Shown here: positions 22,588 through 33,613 of the stretch, one piece after another | How the letters are laid out: the number at the start of each line of letters is the position of its first letter | How positions within the stretch are numbered: position 1 is the first letter of the stretch | NCBI RefSeq assembly: GCF_000149955.1 | Contig: NC_030989.1 | Span: 1,502,341-1,566,340, forward strand | Origin: Fusarium oxysporum f. sp. lycopersici 4287 | Taxonomy: Eukaryota > Ascomycota > Sordariomycetes > Hypocreales > Nectriaceae | Reading direction: 5' to 3' | DNA: 64,000 nucleotides | Made by a program: the position numbers and the translations under genes | Notes under the pieces: generated by a model | The model's input: only the letters and a program-made list of their open reading frames with translations | Told to the model about the DNA's origin: nothing | The model's database searches: none

Positions 22588-24428
22588 TTGATGGGTTGGA
22601 CGTCCATGTCTTCCTGGAGCTCAGCGGCCTTGCTTCCAAGGCTCTTTAAATTTGATAATCTGTACTAGTGTTTGAATATACCATTTTCTTACTTGTTAGG
22701 TTCATCTTTAATAATGATATTTCGGTATCCTTCTCTTCTGTGCAGAACTGCGGTCCAATCTTCCATCGTCGGCTTAGCTCCAATTTGAAGATCCATTGCC
22801 CACAGTATATTCTATTTTCAGGGGCTCACATAATTCAGGGGTCGTTGACGAAAGCTTAGTTCTCAGAAGACAAAGAATATGATTGAACCGCATAGTCAGT
22901 CGCTTCGGTCTGTCCAGATTTGTCTGGGTACCAGGGAATTGTATAAGCCTGTCTGCTCAATGAATAAGCCGAAGAGCTGATCTCTAAGTAGGACGCGGCA
23001 ATACTTCGTCCAAGGGATCCAAAGGGTCTAAGTTTAACCGAACGTTTTGAGCTTGATTGGGGTTTTGCTATGAGTCTCGGTATCTGGCCCGAAGAGCTCG
23101 ATGCCGAAACCATCGTCAATGGCAAGGTGGTATATATTGGTTGCCAGGCTCTCGATACCTACAACGAAGCCATTACCAAACTCCGTTACTCTTAGTATCC
23201 GGGGACTTGACTTAGGTATGTCTCCCAGCGTCAGTTAGTTGCTATATTTCTGTCCAAGGTGCTTTTGAGTCTCACGGATATCTGGCTCTGGCTATAGTAA
23301 AGCTGTGCATGATAGATCAAGTAACTGCCACTCTCATTTCAGGTTTCGTAACCAGTTTTCTTGCTCTTGTGTGAGGCTGCTCGGTGCCATATCATTCATA
23401 TTCATGGCTGAGTCTATCATATAGAGCTACTGCTGATATACAGATGGCGAAATTTACTCCCGTTGGGTGATAGTGGAAGAGCCAGGTTAACCGCAGTGCT
23501 AATCGAATCCGGTTATGTTATTCCTTCAGCACACTTGGCGAGATTCTCAACTCAGTGAATGTTTATTTGATGATCCTACCGTGGCTATCTGCTTCCTCAG
23601 ACAGTCTGACACAAGTCGATAGACTTTCCTGGACATCACCAGATTATGTACTACGTGAATCTTCAGACGAGCATAGGCTTAGGCGGCACCACGTACCATT
23701 GTGATGGTAATCGGAATTGGGAACAACCATTGCATCGTGATCGTGGTATCAAAAGCTTAACATATTCTTTTGTTTCACCCCTTCATACTTGTGCATCCTG
23801 TTGCATACAAATTTCGTCATCACTGACCGGTTCAGTAAAGCCAGGGTCCAGAATCACACTCAATTTTCACTTAAGAATACAAACAAAATCTATTATTTCG
23901 TTTTCAAGTCTTTCGAAGTCCACATCCTTTTAACGATTTGAGCCCCCCGCCGCGTGCGTATCCTCACGTACACATCTCGAGGATACACAATCGTCTGATC
24001 ATCATATGTCTCATCAGCACCTTTCGCTAGCCACTCTGTCATCGGCTAAATCCTCAAGCGGGGAGATAGAAACGAGAGAACGGGGAGGCAGACAACCCCC
24101 ATTGCGCCTATGAGACACGACAGAGAGAAATGCACATCGAATTCAACACCTGTATTTCTTAGGGCTGAAACAACCATTGAAATCATGTTTGCAGCGCAAC
24201 CAAAGAGGCACATCAGACAATTCCGAGAGTTACAAGCTGATTTGCAACGGCGTTATGCTCCCATATCATTCAGAACTCCAAGAATCAGTAAGGGAAGAGA
24301 AGTACAACAGGAAATGCCATGGTTTCAAGAAATTATTCTGAGTAAAAGGAAAACAGGGAGGGGTATAGGTATGGTTCAGCTGAGGACAGTCATCACGCTC
24401 GTGGTGCCATGGTCATTGAGTGAGGCGT
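22588..24428. other. Convergent intergenic region with a possible gene relic
   Basis: It lies between the ends of FET3 and the CAP20-like gene. Apart from the relic at 22992-23195, I see only short frames, all doubtful. Confidence 0.5.
22992..23195 (+). pseudogene. Possible gene relic, 67 open codons without a gene around it
   Basis: The frame is open from just after a TAG (22989-22991) to a TAG (23193-23195). It has strongly coding-like codons (GAA GAG CTC GAT GCC GAA ACC ATC GTC). It reads through LDWGFAMSLGIWPEELDAET and IVNGKVVYIGCQALDTYNEA. An ATG at 23070 would give a 41-aa peptide, but the open frame begins earlier with no ATG and no obvious splice site. I do not recognise the parent gene. 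It may be the surviving internal piece of a deleted or duplicated gene. Confidence 0.35.
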
Positions 24429-25028
24429 TTACTGGTTAATCTTCTCGTTGACGGCAGTGGTGGTCTCGGCCTTCTTCTGGTGCAGGAAAGAGCTCAACCA
24501 AGAGAGTGTCTCGTTGCTGACGACGAGGACGGTGGTAACGGCAGCTTTTCCGTGCGCGACGAGGCCTCCTTGCTCGACCTTCTTAATCTCAGAGTTGTAG
24601 ACCTGGAAGACGTGGTCCTTACCCTCAAGACCCTTCTGAATTGGGAAGAGGATGAGAGCACGGGTATCTTGGTAGAGTTCATCGGTGGGCTTCTTGACGA
24701 CGGGGAACTTCTCATCGATACGGTCGAGGGTCTTGTCGCCTAGGGAGTCGACCTTCTGGACATAGGGAGAGACATATTGGTAGGGCTTGGCGAAGTAGGG
24801 GACGACGGGAGCGGCGAAGGTCTGGTAAGCAGCGTCGGTGAGCTTGATGGAGCGCTGGCCGAATTCGTTGGACTTGAAGGAGTGGACGCCGTCGCTAATG
24901 ACAGGGTAGTTGAGGAGATGCTGCAAACGGGTTAGTTTGAGTCGCAAAGTGGTGGGCTATTCAACAATTACCTGGACGAAAGCAGAATACTGAGCAGCGC
25001 TCACGTCGCCATTAACTTGATGAGACAT
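24429..25028 (-). CDS. CAP20: CAP20-like perilipin-type lipid-droplet protein
   Basis: Two exons (intron 24921-24971) give 182 codons: a 19-codon first exon (MSHQVNGDVSAAQYSAFVQ), then HLLNYPVISDGVHSFKSNEF. The sequence continues through AAYQTFAAPVVPYFAKPYQY, VSPYVQKVDSLGDKTLDRID and EKFPVVKKPTDEL, the hallmark block of CAP20 and fungal perilipin-like (Mpl1) proteins. It ends in an amphipathic Lys-rich segment. Family members coat lipid droplets and affect turgor and infection structures in Colletotrichum and Metarhizium; whether that holds here is inference. No signal peptide or enzyme motif is seen. Confidence 0.85.
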
Positions 25029-28000
25029 GGTAGTTGTTTTAGGATTGCTTGCAAAGAATCAGTGCAAGTGGTGAAGTCGCAAGGTTCGAGATGAAGTCAA
25101 TTGCTTGTCGAAATCGTGATGACGTTCGATGACGAGTGATAGATAAGCTTGGATTCGAGTCAGGAACGGTAATTTTCTTTAAGAGGAGCTTCAGGTGGGA
25201 TGTGATGGCGTAGGATAGATAAACAGAAGAGAAGAAGGTGGGAAAGTGGGAAAGTGGGATGGTCGCAATTGAAGGGGACCTGCAGAGGCTAAAAGGGAAC
25301 AGGATGGACGAGGAAGAGGGGAGGAGTAGTCAGGACCAAATTGTGTGTCTGTGTGTGCGTTACGTCTGAGGTCAGATGAGGGAGATGATGTTGGTGGGAC
25401 GCCACAGTATGGAAGCTCATTACCTACAGTTTTTGGTGTAAAAGAACTCGGAGGAAGAAGGGAAAACGAAGAGGAAAGGGCCTATCTAGGTTAATAAATG
25501 CGCTTTGGGTGTGCTGTAAGTGCTGTCCAGTAGGTAGGGGGCTAGAAAATTCCGGAGAGTAACCCACCTTTACGATACAGCAAATATCAAGGTGCAGCTG
25601 TTTTTTTGCCATCGCGAGGATTCTGGAGGAGTGAGTGAGTGAGTGTTAGGGAGCAATCAATTTGCATGTGCAAATGCGCAAACATGTGCTTGTACTAGAC
25701 AAGGTATCTTTAGAGCTATTTTGGGCTGAGTGGATACTTGACGTAGCTTGGGCATGTAGGTACTGGTAACTCATTATCTTGTGGCTGATTCAAGCTGTTT
25801 CTTGTGAGTCTCCCTTTTTTGATATTGGATGAAGGAAAAGATTGGAGATTGGCATCATTACATCTCCGCTGAGACTTTAGCTGAGGTTATCGAATGACAT
25901 GTCAGCCACATGCTTTCAATTCTTGTAGCCCTGACCAAACATCAATTCGATCATAGCAGTAGGCATCAGTCAGTATCAGTCAGTCGGTACAGGACAGGCA
26001 TTGGTGGGGTGCTGTTGGGCCTTTGTGACACCATCACAGTCAAAAGATAGGCAATCGTTCGACTCAGCCGCATGCCCTGTCTCTGAGAGTTCATTCCTCG
26101 TTTCATCTCTTTCCTCAACAGCCATTCGATCAAATGGCTCGCCCCGGGAAGACGGGAGCTCATTAATTAGGTACGTACCCCTGCTGCTCGCGTAATGTCC
26201 CTGCAGGCAGTAAAAGGAATGAATGATCTCCGTGACATGTGAAAGTGGCCCCTCCCCCCACTCTCCAAGCAATAACGTTTCCCTTACTCCAAACATAACC
26301 AACACCAAGATTGTCAATTCGATTCAAATCTCCCAACAAAAGAGCTTGAGCTATAGAATCCCTCTCTCACTGATCAAGGAGTGCAGCTATTACAATTCTG
26401 CATCGACGCCACGCGTCCTTGGCGTCAATCAAGCAAGAATGAGCTCTTGATACAATATGTGTTCCTTTTGGGTATTCCGAACGAAATGGCATTCAAGTGA
26501 ATGAGACTTATTACTTTGGAGGCTTTGACATCTCCACTGTCTACAGCCGGCTTATCAACTTCTTCCGCGGGCTCAGTTAGTTGGCACATGAATGTGGAAG
26601 CGTTGCCTCTCCTCGGAGATAATGGCCAATGGCCAGTTCCGTGGAGTGCAATACCACACAATGCAATGCAATGGAAAATCAGACACAACTCAATCTTCGT
26701 CATGATGCGTTTCAACACGACGCTTTTCCAAGTCTGTGATCCCTCGCATTGCGTCTGCAAGCGCTCGGTCCACGCCAATCCTCATCTACACAGTCCGTAC
26801 TCCGTATGGCTTATCTCGGGCATTTTGAAGCCTTAGCTATCCGTTCAACCTAGCAACAGCAATCAGGTCGGATCAGCAACTCCTCCTCTCCCCTTTGCTA
26901 GGAACCAATCGTCGCCTCGTTCAGTCTCAGCCAGGTGGCAGGCACTTAGCTTGTCAGCTATTCGCCCCTAAACCTACTTGGTAACAGGGTAGCAGTCCGC
27001 GTATATGTGGGAAGGGCACTTTTTATCACTCTTGGTGTAGCCGCCACGTGAAGCATTCGGTCAATACTAAGACGAATCCAATGCATTGATAAGAGACCTC
27101 TCATTCTGCTGCCGACTTGGCGAAAGGCAATCCAGCTGCTGCCGCGGTTAAACCTCATATCAGACACGAGCTCGACTGCCGGCCTCGGATCTCAAGGGAA
27201 GAAAGAATAAATATCGCTTCCAGAAAAGCGGCTCCGTCTCGTGGCTACGAACTCGATTCCTGTTTCGACATTTGCTCCATAGCCTCATCACGTTAACGGA
27301 ATCGCTCTATTACCTTATCGACCGATCATCCAAAAGCCCCAAGGGTCCCCTGCTACGTGGCATGCACTTCCTGCTCCCCTGTCACTGAAGTCGACTACGG
27401 CCCACTTACAGCCACTTTCACATGTCAGAAATTACATGTCGAGTGATGACTGAGTGATGGGTGATGAACTCATCCATTGATTAGACGTGGGTGCCCCCTT
27501 GAAAGTCTCAAATCAAGCAGACGGATGCGCTTGTGTAACCCTGATCGACAGTATATTCAACGGCTCATTGCGCATGCTCGGCAACGCATGCCAGCAATAC
27601 AAAATCTCACGATCTTCAAGTGACACCAGTGAACAACGCCAGCATTCCTCTCTCTAGCCCACACGTTCCTCTGCGCAAACTCTTGGTCGGCGCACAGGGT
27701 GATCGACCAAGCGCTGATACTTTGCATGATTTCTATATTTTTCTTCACGACTCTTTTTCGTCTTCTGCGGTGGGAATCTTCCTCTCAAGCCTCACCGAAT
27801 TTGCGCCGTGTCATTTCAGCATATCGTGATCACGACAGGATGCATATTTTCTTGAAACGCCGTTTCTCTGCGTCTTTGGTGAGCGACTCACGAAGCCCAA
27901 CGGCTAGGGCTACTCGTCCCCTCAACATCACATGTCCGAAACAAATCTACTCTTCGTTATTTCGTTATCGCTATGCCTATCGTGATCGTGGCAGCTCAAC

Positions 28001-28972
28001 CCCAGCACGATAGCTTCCGTCGGTCAATGTGGGTCTCATCTACACCTAGCATCTGATTTCGGGCTAGTCGACAGCCCTACATAACTTGCATGTTCCCTTC
28101 CTCTTCATGCTTGTGCTCATGCGTGGGAGATCCGCTCGCTTTGATTGATCTGACTTACAAGGGCTCCTCGGATTATCTTGGACCACATGCAAGACCCTCA
28201 AATTCGGGTTGTTTCCGATGATCATAGTTCATAGCGTTTTTTCTGGGCTCGGTTCCCTGCATTATCGCGGCGCAAGCCATATGCAGTCTCGAAATATTCG
28301 TACACCAATTCACAATGCCTGAAGATTCACGGATCTTTAAATTTACGAGTATGACTGGTCTAATTTCGAGACTCACTTATCGCATTATCGGAGACACTGT
28401 TAAAAGTCGATATAACGATACTGTTCACATTTCACAAAGCAACACTGCTTTCACCATCATGGTCATCTGTTGTCTTACAACAGCTTGTTAACCCACATTC
28501 AGGTCGGGCTTTGCCGAATCACATCGCTGAACGCTGTGAAACCAAGCGGCGGCTTTCTTGGGGATCTTCCAATGTTTTACTTTAGTTCCGACATGAAGGA
28601 ATATGTACGCCTGCTAAGGGACGGCTCGATGCGGATCGAAATGTCAGCTGCTCAGCTCAATTGGTTGCGACACCTGTCAATCGGCGATCAACGTCAGGCC
28701 TCAATACGGTCAGATGCGAAAATGATGAATTTATTGCACTATGCGCGGTAATTGATACTGTCGCGCAAGCAAATTGGTATGCACAGACAGAAAGACGTGC
28801 GTCACACATTCAGTGAGTTAGATGGTTATACCAAGTGATACAACTGCTGCTGCGGCTGCTTTTCCTCTTTAAATTCCCGTGCGTCAGTCCCGATCTCTCT
28901 CCGTCTGTCTTTCTTCGGTAGATGTCGTGTGGTTACGTTTTAGGTACTGTACTGTAATCAATTTCTATCAAT
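25029..28972. other. 3.9-kb gene-poor region
   Basis: No reading frame here is convincing. Visible features are a GTGA/GAGT tandem at about 25631-25646, a short CAGTCAGTATCAGTCAGT tandem near 25969-25985, and T-rich stretches. The upstream part is presumably the CAP20-like promoter. The 28470-28751 frame (93 aa) was considered and left out. No RNA gene was recognised. Confidence 0.5.
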
Positions 28973-29692
28973 ATGATTTTTTATAACCTCTTGTCTTTCG
29001 CCCTGTTTGTGACCTCGTCTCTGAGTCGAGCCACCGATAAAGAAATACATCTTCAGTGGTCACTATGTGATCGTGATGGAGAAGCCGTCCTCGAGAAACT
29101 AGGGGAAGAAGTTCGTCCACCCTACAAACGCAATCCGATCACCTATTTCGACACCATGCCCCCGACTCATGCGCAACAAGGCGTCATGTTCCGCACCAAG
29201 ACGAACAAAGGCAACCCGTTTTCTGTCATCAAGGTCCGCTTCAATGAGATACCAGAGCGCATTCCTCCCGGCGCCCATTGCGTCTATGATCGATACGGAG
29301 ACAACGTTCCATTCACTTGCGGTCAACGGTACCTCCTGGGTGACAAGACCAAAGAGATCTGGAGCGATGACCAAGTTCGCTTTGCAGAAAAGTACGACGA
29401 CATTGACTGGGATGGCCTTGTACCCTACGGGCCTTTCCCAGATGGCAAGTGGAAGTTGAAGATATTGGGGTACAAAGCGAAGCTGGATGATGTAGTGGCT
29501 GGGGAGCTTCACCTTATGGAGATTGAACTGTCTACCCCGAAAGCTGGATCTGAAAAGGTGTATCAGGAGGTCACTGAGTATCTGAGAGAACACGATGTAT
29601 TGCTCTGCGATCCCCAGGCGTCGAAGACACTGCGCCTGTTTCACGATATGGGATACATTGATGATGGAGACACTTGGATTGAGGAGCTTTAG
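28973..29692 (+). CDS. Small secreted protein of unknown function (239 aa)
   Basis: A single exon begins MIFYNLLSFALFVTSSLSRA, a clear signal peptide cleaved near SRA-TDK. The mature protein has few cysteines (CDRD, HCVYD, FTCGQ, LLCDP), so it is not a typical cysteine-rich effector. The order ITYFDTMPP, then GVMFRTKTNKGNPFSVIKVR, loosely resembles CYTH/triphosphate-tunnel proteins, where basic strands line a tunnel; this is an inference from motif spacing only. The C-terminal part (KAGSEKVYQEVTEYLREHD) looks helical. It stands alone in a gene-poor segment, with codon use like its neighbours. The gene is solid; the function is open. Confidence 0.8.
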   Translation: MIFYNLLSFALFVTSSLSRATDKEIHLQWSLCDRDGEAVLEKLGEEVRPPYKRNPITYFDTMPPTHAQQGVMFRTKTNKGNPFSVIKVRFNEIPERIPPGAHCVYDRYGDNVPFTCGQRYLLGDKTKEIWSDDQVRFAEKYDDIDWDGLVPYGPFPDGKWKLKILGYKAKLDDVVAGELHLMEIELSTPKAGSEKVYQEVTEYLREHDVLLCDPQASKTLRLFHDMGYIDDGDTWIEEL

Positions 29693-30181
29693 CTACTCGT
29701 CATACGTGTTAATTCTCTCTCGGTCTATCAACTTGCAGTGTTGACGATGTGCCCTCCAGCTTTTTCGTTGGGTTAGGAACACGGGATTATTGGAAACGCT
29801 TTAGTTCTTACACATGGACCCTACGTAGTTAAAAGCTGATATAATGAGGCCCAGTAGTTATGCCTCTGAATATTAGGGTTCCTGCCAATCTTACCCCTAA
29901 CTTAACGCAATCTTGTTCTCATACTCGAATCCTCCTTATCGCTGTACCTGCATTCAGCATTGCCCTTACCAGTCTCGTCGGCATTCGCCTACCCTTCCTA
30001 TTGCTATCAATAACCTTCCCAACACTCGACTAAGCATATTACTTGACATTGACTTTAGCGCCATATGTAATCCTCGAGAGCTCCTAGGTCCTCTGCATCA
30101 GCCATATAACCAAGACTGCCTTGCAAAAGTTACTCCAAGGACGGGCTTTCTCATGGAGCAGAAACCTCAACGGCAGCTTCA
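29693..30181. other. Convergent intergenic region
   Basis: It holds the 3' ends of the secreted-protein gene and the xxAQ repeat gene. The 29913-30221 frame is short and overlaps the neighbour; nothing else is visible. Confidence 0.55.
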
Positions 30182-31837
30182 CTATTTCTTTTTAGTATTG
30201 CCATCCTCGCCCCCGCTATAGCCATATATATCCTCATCATCGTCGACTGGCCTCGCTGGAAGGGCAGGACGTGGGTCTATAGGTGGAACAGCAGTATTGA
30301 CTGGCTCTTCAGGAGCCTGCGAGTCTGTTCGTTGATGATGATGGGCCGTTGCAGTGGGATCTTGGAGGTTGTTCTGAGTTCCTTCTTGACCATTCTCCTT
30401 GGCGGTATTTTGAGTGGTCTCTCGAATGTTCTCCTGTACGGTGAGATGAGCGCGACGTTGAGTGCGACGTTGTTGAGCCTTGTCTTGGGCGATACCTCGA
30501 GCAAGCTCTTGATAGACACCTTCCATGAAAGCTTTAACACTTTTTTTAGTGTTTCCCCGGGGGAGACTCTGAATGATATTTTGGGAGGTGTCCCGATCGA
30601 AATACTGAACAATACGTTGAGTGTTGTTTTGAGCAATACCTCGAGCCTTGTCTTGAGTGCGACCCTGAGTTCGACCCTGAGCGCGACGTTGGGCTCGGAT
30701 TTGAGCGAGAATTTGAGCCTGACGTCGATTGCGGTGTTGCCGAGCCCTTTCTTGAGCAATACTTCGAGCTTTCCTTTGGTTGACATCCTGAGCGCGACGT
30801 TGAGCGAAATACTGAGCGTCCTCTACCTCGAATTTGAGAATTTGAGCCATACTGTGAACCAGACTTTCATTGAGACCCTGAGCATAAAATTGAGCGTCCC
30901 ATTGACGGAGATCCTTTTCCTGCCTTCGAAGCATTTGCTCGAATTGCTGTGCGAAACTTTGATCGTCCCATTGATTCATACACATGGTGATAGGAACGTC
31001 CCATGGATCGATGTCTTGAGCGTTGCCTTGATCGATACCTCGTGTGTTATTTTGAGTATTATTCTGAGTGATACCTTGAGTGATACCTTGAGCATTGTTT
31101 TGAGCGTTTCCTTGAGCATTATCATCATCCTCATCCTCATCCATAAGCTGTGGTGTCTCATCGATAAAAACCTCCATTTCTTCAAGTGTCTTTGTTTGTC
31201 TGTGCTCCCACTCTTCATCTATCTCCTTCTTCTCCTTCATGTGCGCTTCGAGGAGCGTGTCTTTGAGCCATTGGCACTCAATGAACAGGATGTCGAGCAT
31301 TTTTTCCCTGTTCCACAGCGTCATATTGACATCACACATGTTGTAAGTGTCGATAAGTTTCTGCTGCCCCTTCAACAGGAACTCGAGTTCCCAGTCGTTG
31401 GTGTAGAGTCCGTGGAGGACGAACAACAAGGCAGATGCAAGCCCCATTGCGTTCTGAAATTGCTTCTTCGCCAAAGCCCTGAGTGCGCCACGATTCTTGA
31501 ATAGGGGGTGGTTCCTGTAATCTTTCCACTCATCGTTGTTCCTGATGACGAACCATTCACGCCAGATAAAATACTTGATGGCGCGCCTGCGCCAGTAGGG
31601 AAATAGTTCCCTGTGGTATCTGACGGCATCTAGGAAATTTTCGATCAGGGCACAAGCATTTCGTCTGTTGGTGAGAGGAAATGGGCACTCGAGGGGCAAG
31701 TCGAAGATGGTTATCTTGTTGCAGAGATTCGCCTCCTCCCACTCTGTGACTTCGTCCCACTCCAAACGAGGTTTCGGGTCCTTGAGTCGCCTGGCATTAT
31801 CGTACCACGACGATTGAGTAATGGTTTGTCTTGGCAT
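30182..31837 (-). CDS. Repeat protein with four-residue xxAQ/xxTQ periodicity (551 aa)
   Basis: I do not recognise this gene. A single intronless frame starts at the ATG of MPRQTITQSSWYDNARRLKD; the frame upstream has only a TTG. Residues 1-220 are non-repetitive and rich in Trp, Tyr and charged residues (LFPYWRRRAIKYFIWREWFV, MGLASALLFVLHGLYTNDWE). From about residue 235 to 480 the protein is dominated by a four-residue beat, for example NAQGNAQNNAQGITQGITQ and RAQRRAQGRTQGRTQDKA. The first half of the repeat is Asn/Gly/Ile-rich and the second half Arg-rich. The tail is acidic and ends in Lys (EDGNTKKK). The matching 12-nt DNA beat leaves other frames open on both strands. No signal peptide or domain is visible; possibly orphan. 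Confidence 0.75.
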   Translation of the reverse strand: MPRQTITQSSWYDNARRLKDPKPRLEWDEVTEWEEANLCNKITIFDLPLECPFPLTNRRNACALIENFLDAVRYHRELFPYWRRRAIKYFIWREWFVIRNNDEWKDYRNHPLFKNRGALRALAKKQFQNAMGLASALLFVLHGLYTNDWELEFLLKGQQKLIDTYNMCDVNMTLWNREKMLDILFIECQWLKDTLLEAHMKEKKEIDEEWEHRQTKTLEEMEVFIDETPQLMDEDEDDDNAQGNAQNNAQGITQGITQNNTQNNTRGIDQGNAQDIDPWDVPITMCMNQWDDQSFAQQFEQMLRRQEKDLRQWDAQFYAQGLNESLVHSMAQILKFEVEDAQYFAQRRAQDVNQRKARSIAQERARQHRNRRQAQILAQIRAQRRAQGRTQGRTQDKARGIAQNNTQRIVQYFDRDTSQNIIQSLPRGNTKKSVKAFMEGVYQELARGIAQDKAQQRRTQRRAHLTVQENIRETTQNTAKENGQEGTQNNLQDPTATAHHHQRTDSQAPEEPVNTAVPPIDPRPALPARPVDDDEDIYGYSGGEDGNTKKK

Positions 31838-32420
31838 TTTACAAGATAAAGGATCGATGCACAACTATCGTGATGTTTTGGGAAGATTCGTCAGGATTCA
31901 TGGGTGTTCCATGTTAAGGAGAAATCCTAAAGCGAGAAGTGTGGCGTGATTTGTTTAAGCAAACAGCCACACACAAGCAGCAAGAGCGCATCATTTCCAT
32001 GTCTCAATAAACTTCCTCCATGATGCGAACAAGGTTGTAGATGAAAGCTTAAGATACCAAGAAGACGAAAGTTTAGGGTAGGCAGTAGTCGGAAATACGG
32101 ATATCATTATCTCCACTTATTAGACATTCATCACCTTGGTCAGCCTTAGCAAACCAAAAATATTGGGGACCATTCCATTCTAGCAATAGCTAGGTCCAAA
32201 AGGTTGCAAAGCAAACCACCACAATTTAGCTGCTGATGTAACATTGACTAAACATCTCTAACCTCCACCACGGATCAATTCGATCCAATGCCATCCATGG
32301 CTTATTCTATCTATTTCTACTTGTAGGACCCTGCATTTGTCGTGCTTGCAAATTCATCTTCTCATCCAGCCTTGTCTCTCGTAGTATATAAATCCCCTTT
32401 CTCAACCGCCCTCCCTGGTC
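31838..32420. promoter_or_regulatory. Divergent promoter region (xxAQ gene / pirin) with TATA-like box
   Basis: Two genes start away from each other here. TATATAAA at 32385-32392 lies only 29 bp before the first pirin ATG, which matters for choosing that gene's start. Confidence 0.5.
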
Positions 32421-33613
32421 ATGACCCTTTTTCGTTCCATCTTCATACCAGTATTCATTGCTCTAGCAGCTATTGCATTGTTCCAACATCGTATCAAGGA
32501 CACAGCAACTTCAACCTTTGAATTCCTAGGGGCTCTTACCCCCCTGACTTTCCACAAGGCCAACACTCAGCACAAAGAACACCACCTTTTCGCCACGGAA
32601 ATGTCTGTCACCCGAGCTGTTCGCAAGGTCTTCCTTGCCGTTGAGCAATCCGAAGGAGCTGGTGCTCGTGTTCGTCGCTCAATTGGCACTCCTCAGCTCC
32701 GCAACTTTTCTCCTTTTCTCATGCTCGATCACTTCTCCGTGAAGCCTGGTGCTGGTTTCCCTGATCATCCTCATCGTGGCCAGGAAACTATCACATATCT
32801 CCTTGAGGGTGGCATGGATCATGAGGATTTTGCTGGCAACAGGGGTACTCTCTCCGCCGGTGACCTCCAATTCATGACTGCTGGAAAAGGTATGAACCAC
32901 TTACTTGTCCTAAATAGCAGAATCGTACTAACATCGCCTAGGCATTGTGCACGCTGAGATGCCCCGACAAAACGAGGATGGCAGCGCAAACGTCGGTCTT
33001 CAACTTTGGGTCGACCTTCCCAAGGACCTGAAGGCTTGCGAACCTCGGTATCGCGACCTCCGTGGCTCCGAGATCCCCATCGCCAAGGTTGACGATGACA
33101 AGGTCACTGTAAAGGTCATTTCTGGCCAGAGCCACGGCATCGACTCAGTCAAGGATCTCGCCTACACACCCGTTTGGTTCCTCGACATTGAGATCCGCCC
33201 TGGTGGCAAGATCACCCAACCTCTCCCCGCAAACTGGAACGCCTTTGCCTACACTCTCGAGGGAGATGTTATCGTTGGCAAGGATGACCAGCGACGTGTT
33301 GTCGAGCAGTACCATAACATTGTCTTTGAGCCGCAGGGAGATGTTGTTCACTTTGAGGTTGACGCCGGCGCTTCAAAACCCGCTCGACTAGGTATGTAAA
33401 ACACTCACCCCCGAGAAACTATACATACTAACATTTTGATAAGCCCTCATCGCTGGTATTCCTCTTGATCAGCCTGTTATCCAATACGGTCCTTTTGTCC
33501 TCACTTCCAAAGAGGACGTCGCCAAAGCTCTTTTCGACTACCAAACCCATTCCAACGGTTTCGAGCGAGCAGAGAACTGGCAGAGTGAGATTGGCAAGTC
33601 CATGATGGACTAA
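32421..33613 (+). CDS. Pirin-family protein
   Basis: Three exons (introns 32890-32941, 33392-33443) give 362 codons from the first ATG. The bicupin pirin core is clear: NFSPFLMLDHFSVKPGAGFP, DHPHRGQETITYLLEGGMDH and HAEMPR supply the metal-binding His/His/His/Glu set in the N-terminal cupin. A second cupin follows around PLPANWNAFAYTLEGDV. Pirins are iron-containing nuclear proteins or quercetinase-like dioxygenases; the role here is unknown. The first ATG adds a hydrophobic N-terminus (MTLFRSIFIPVFIALAAIAL) that normal pirins lack. An internal ATG at 32601 (MSVTRAVRKVFLAVEQ) gives a standard cytosolic/nuclear pirin of 302 aa. Confidence 0.9.

Noticed and set aside
24110..24439. 109-codon plus-strand frame before the CAP20-like gene end
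   Set aside because: Irregular codon choice, no recognisable feature, and it overlaps the true gene.
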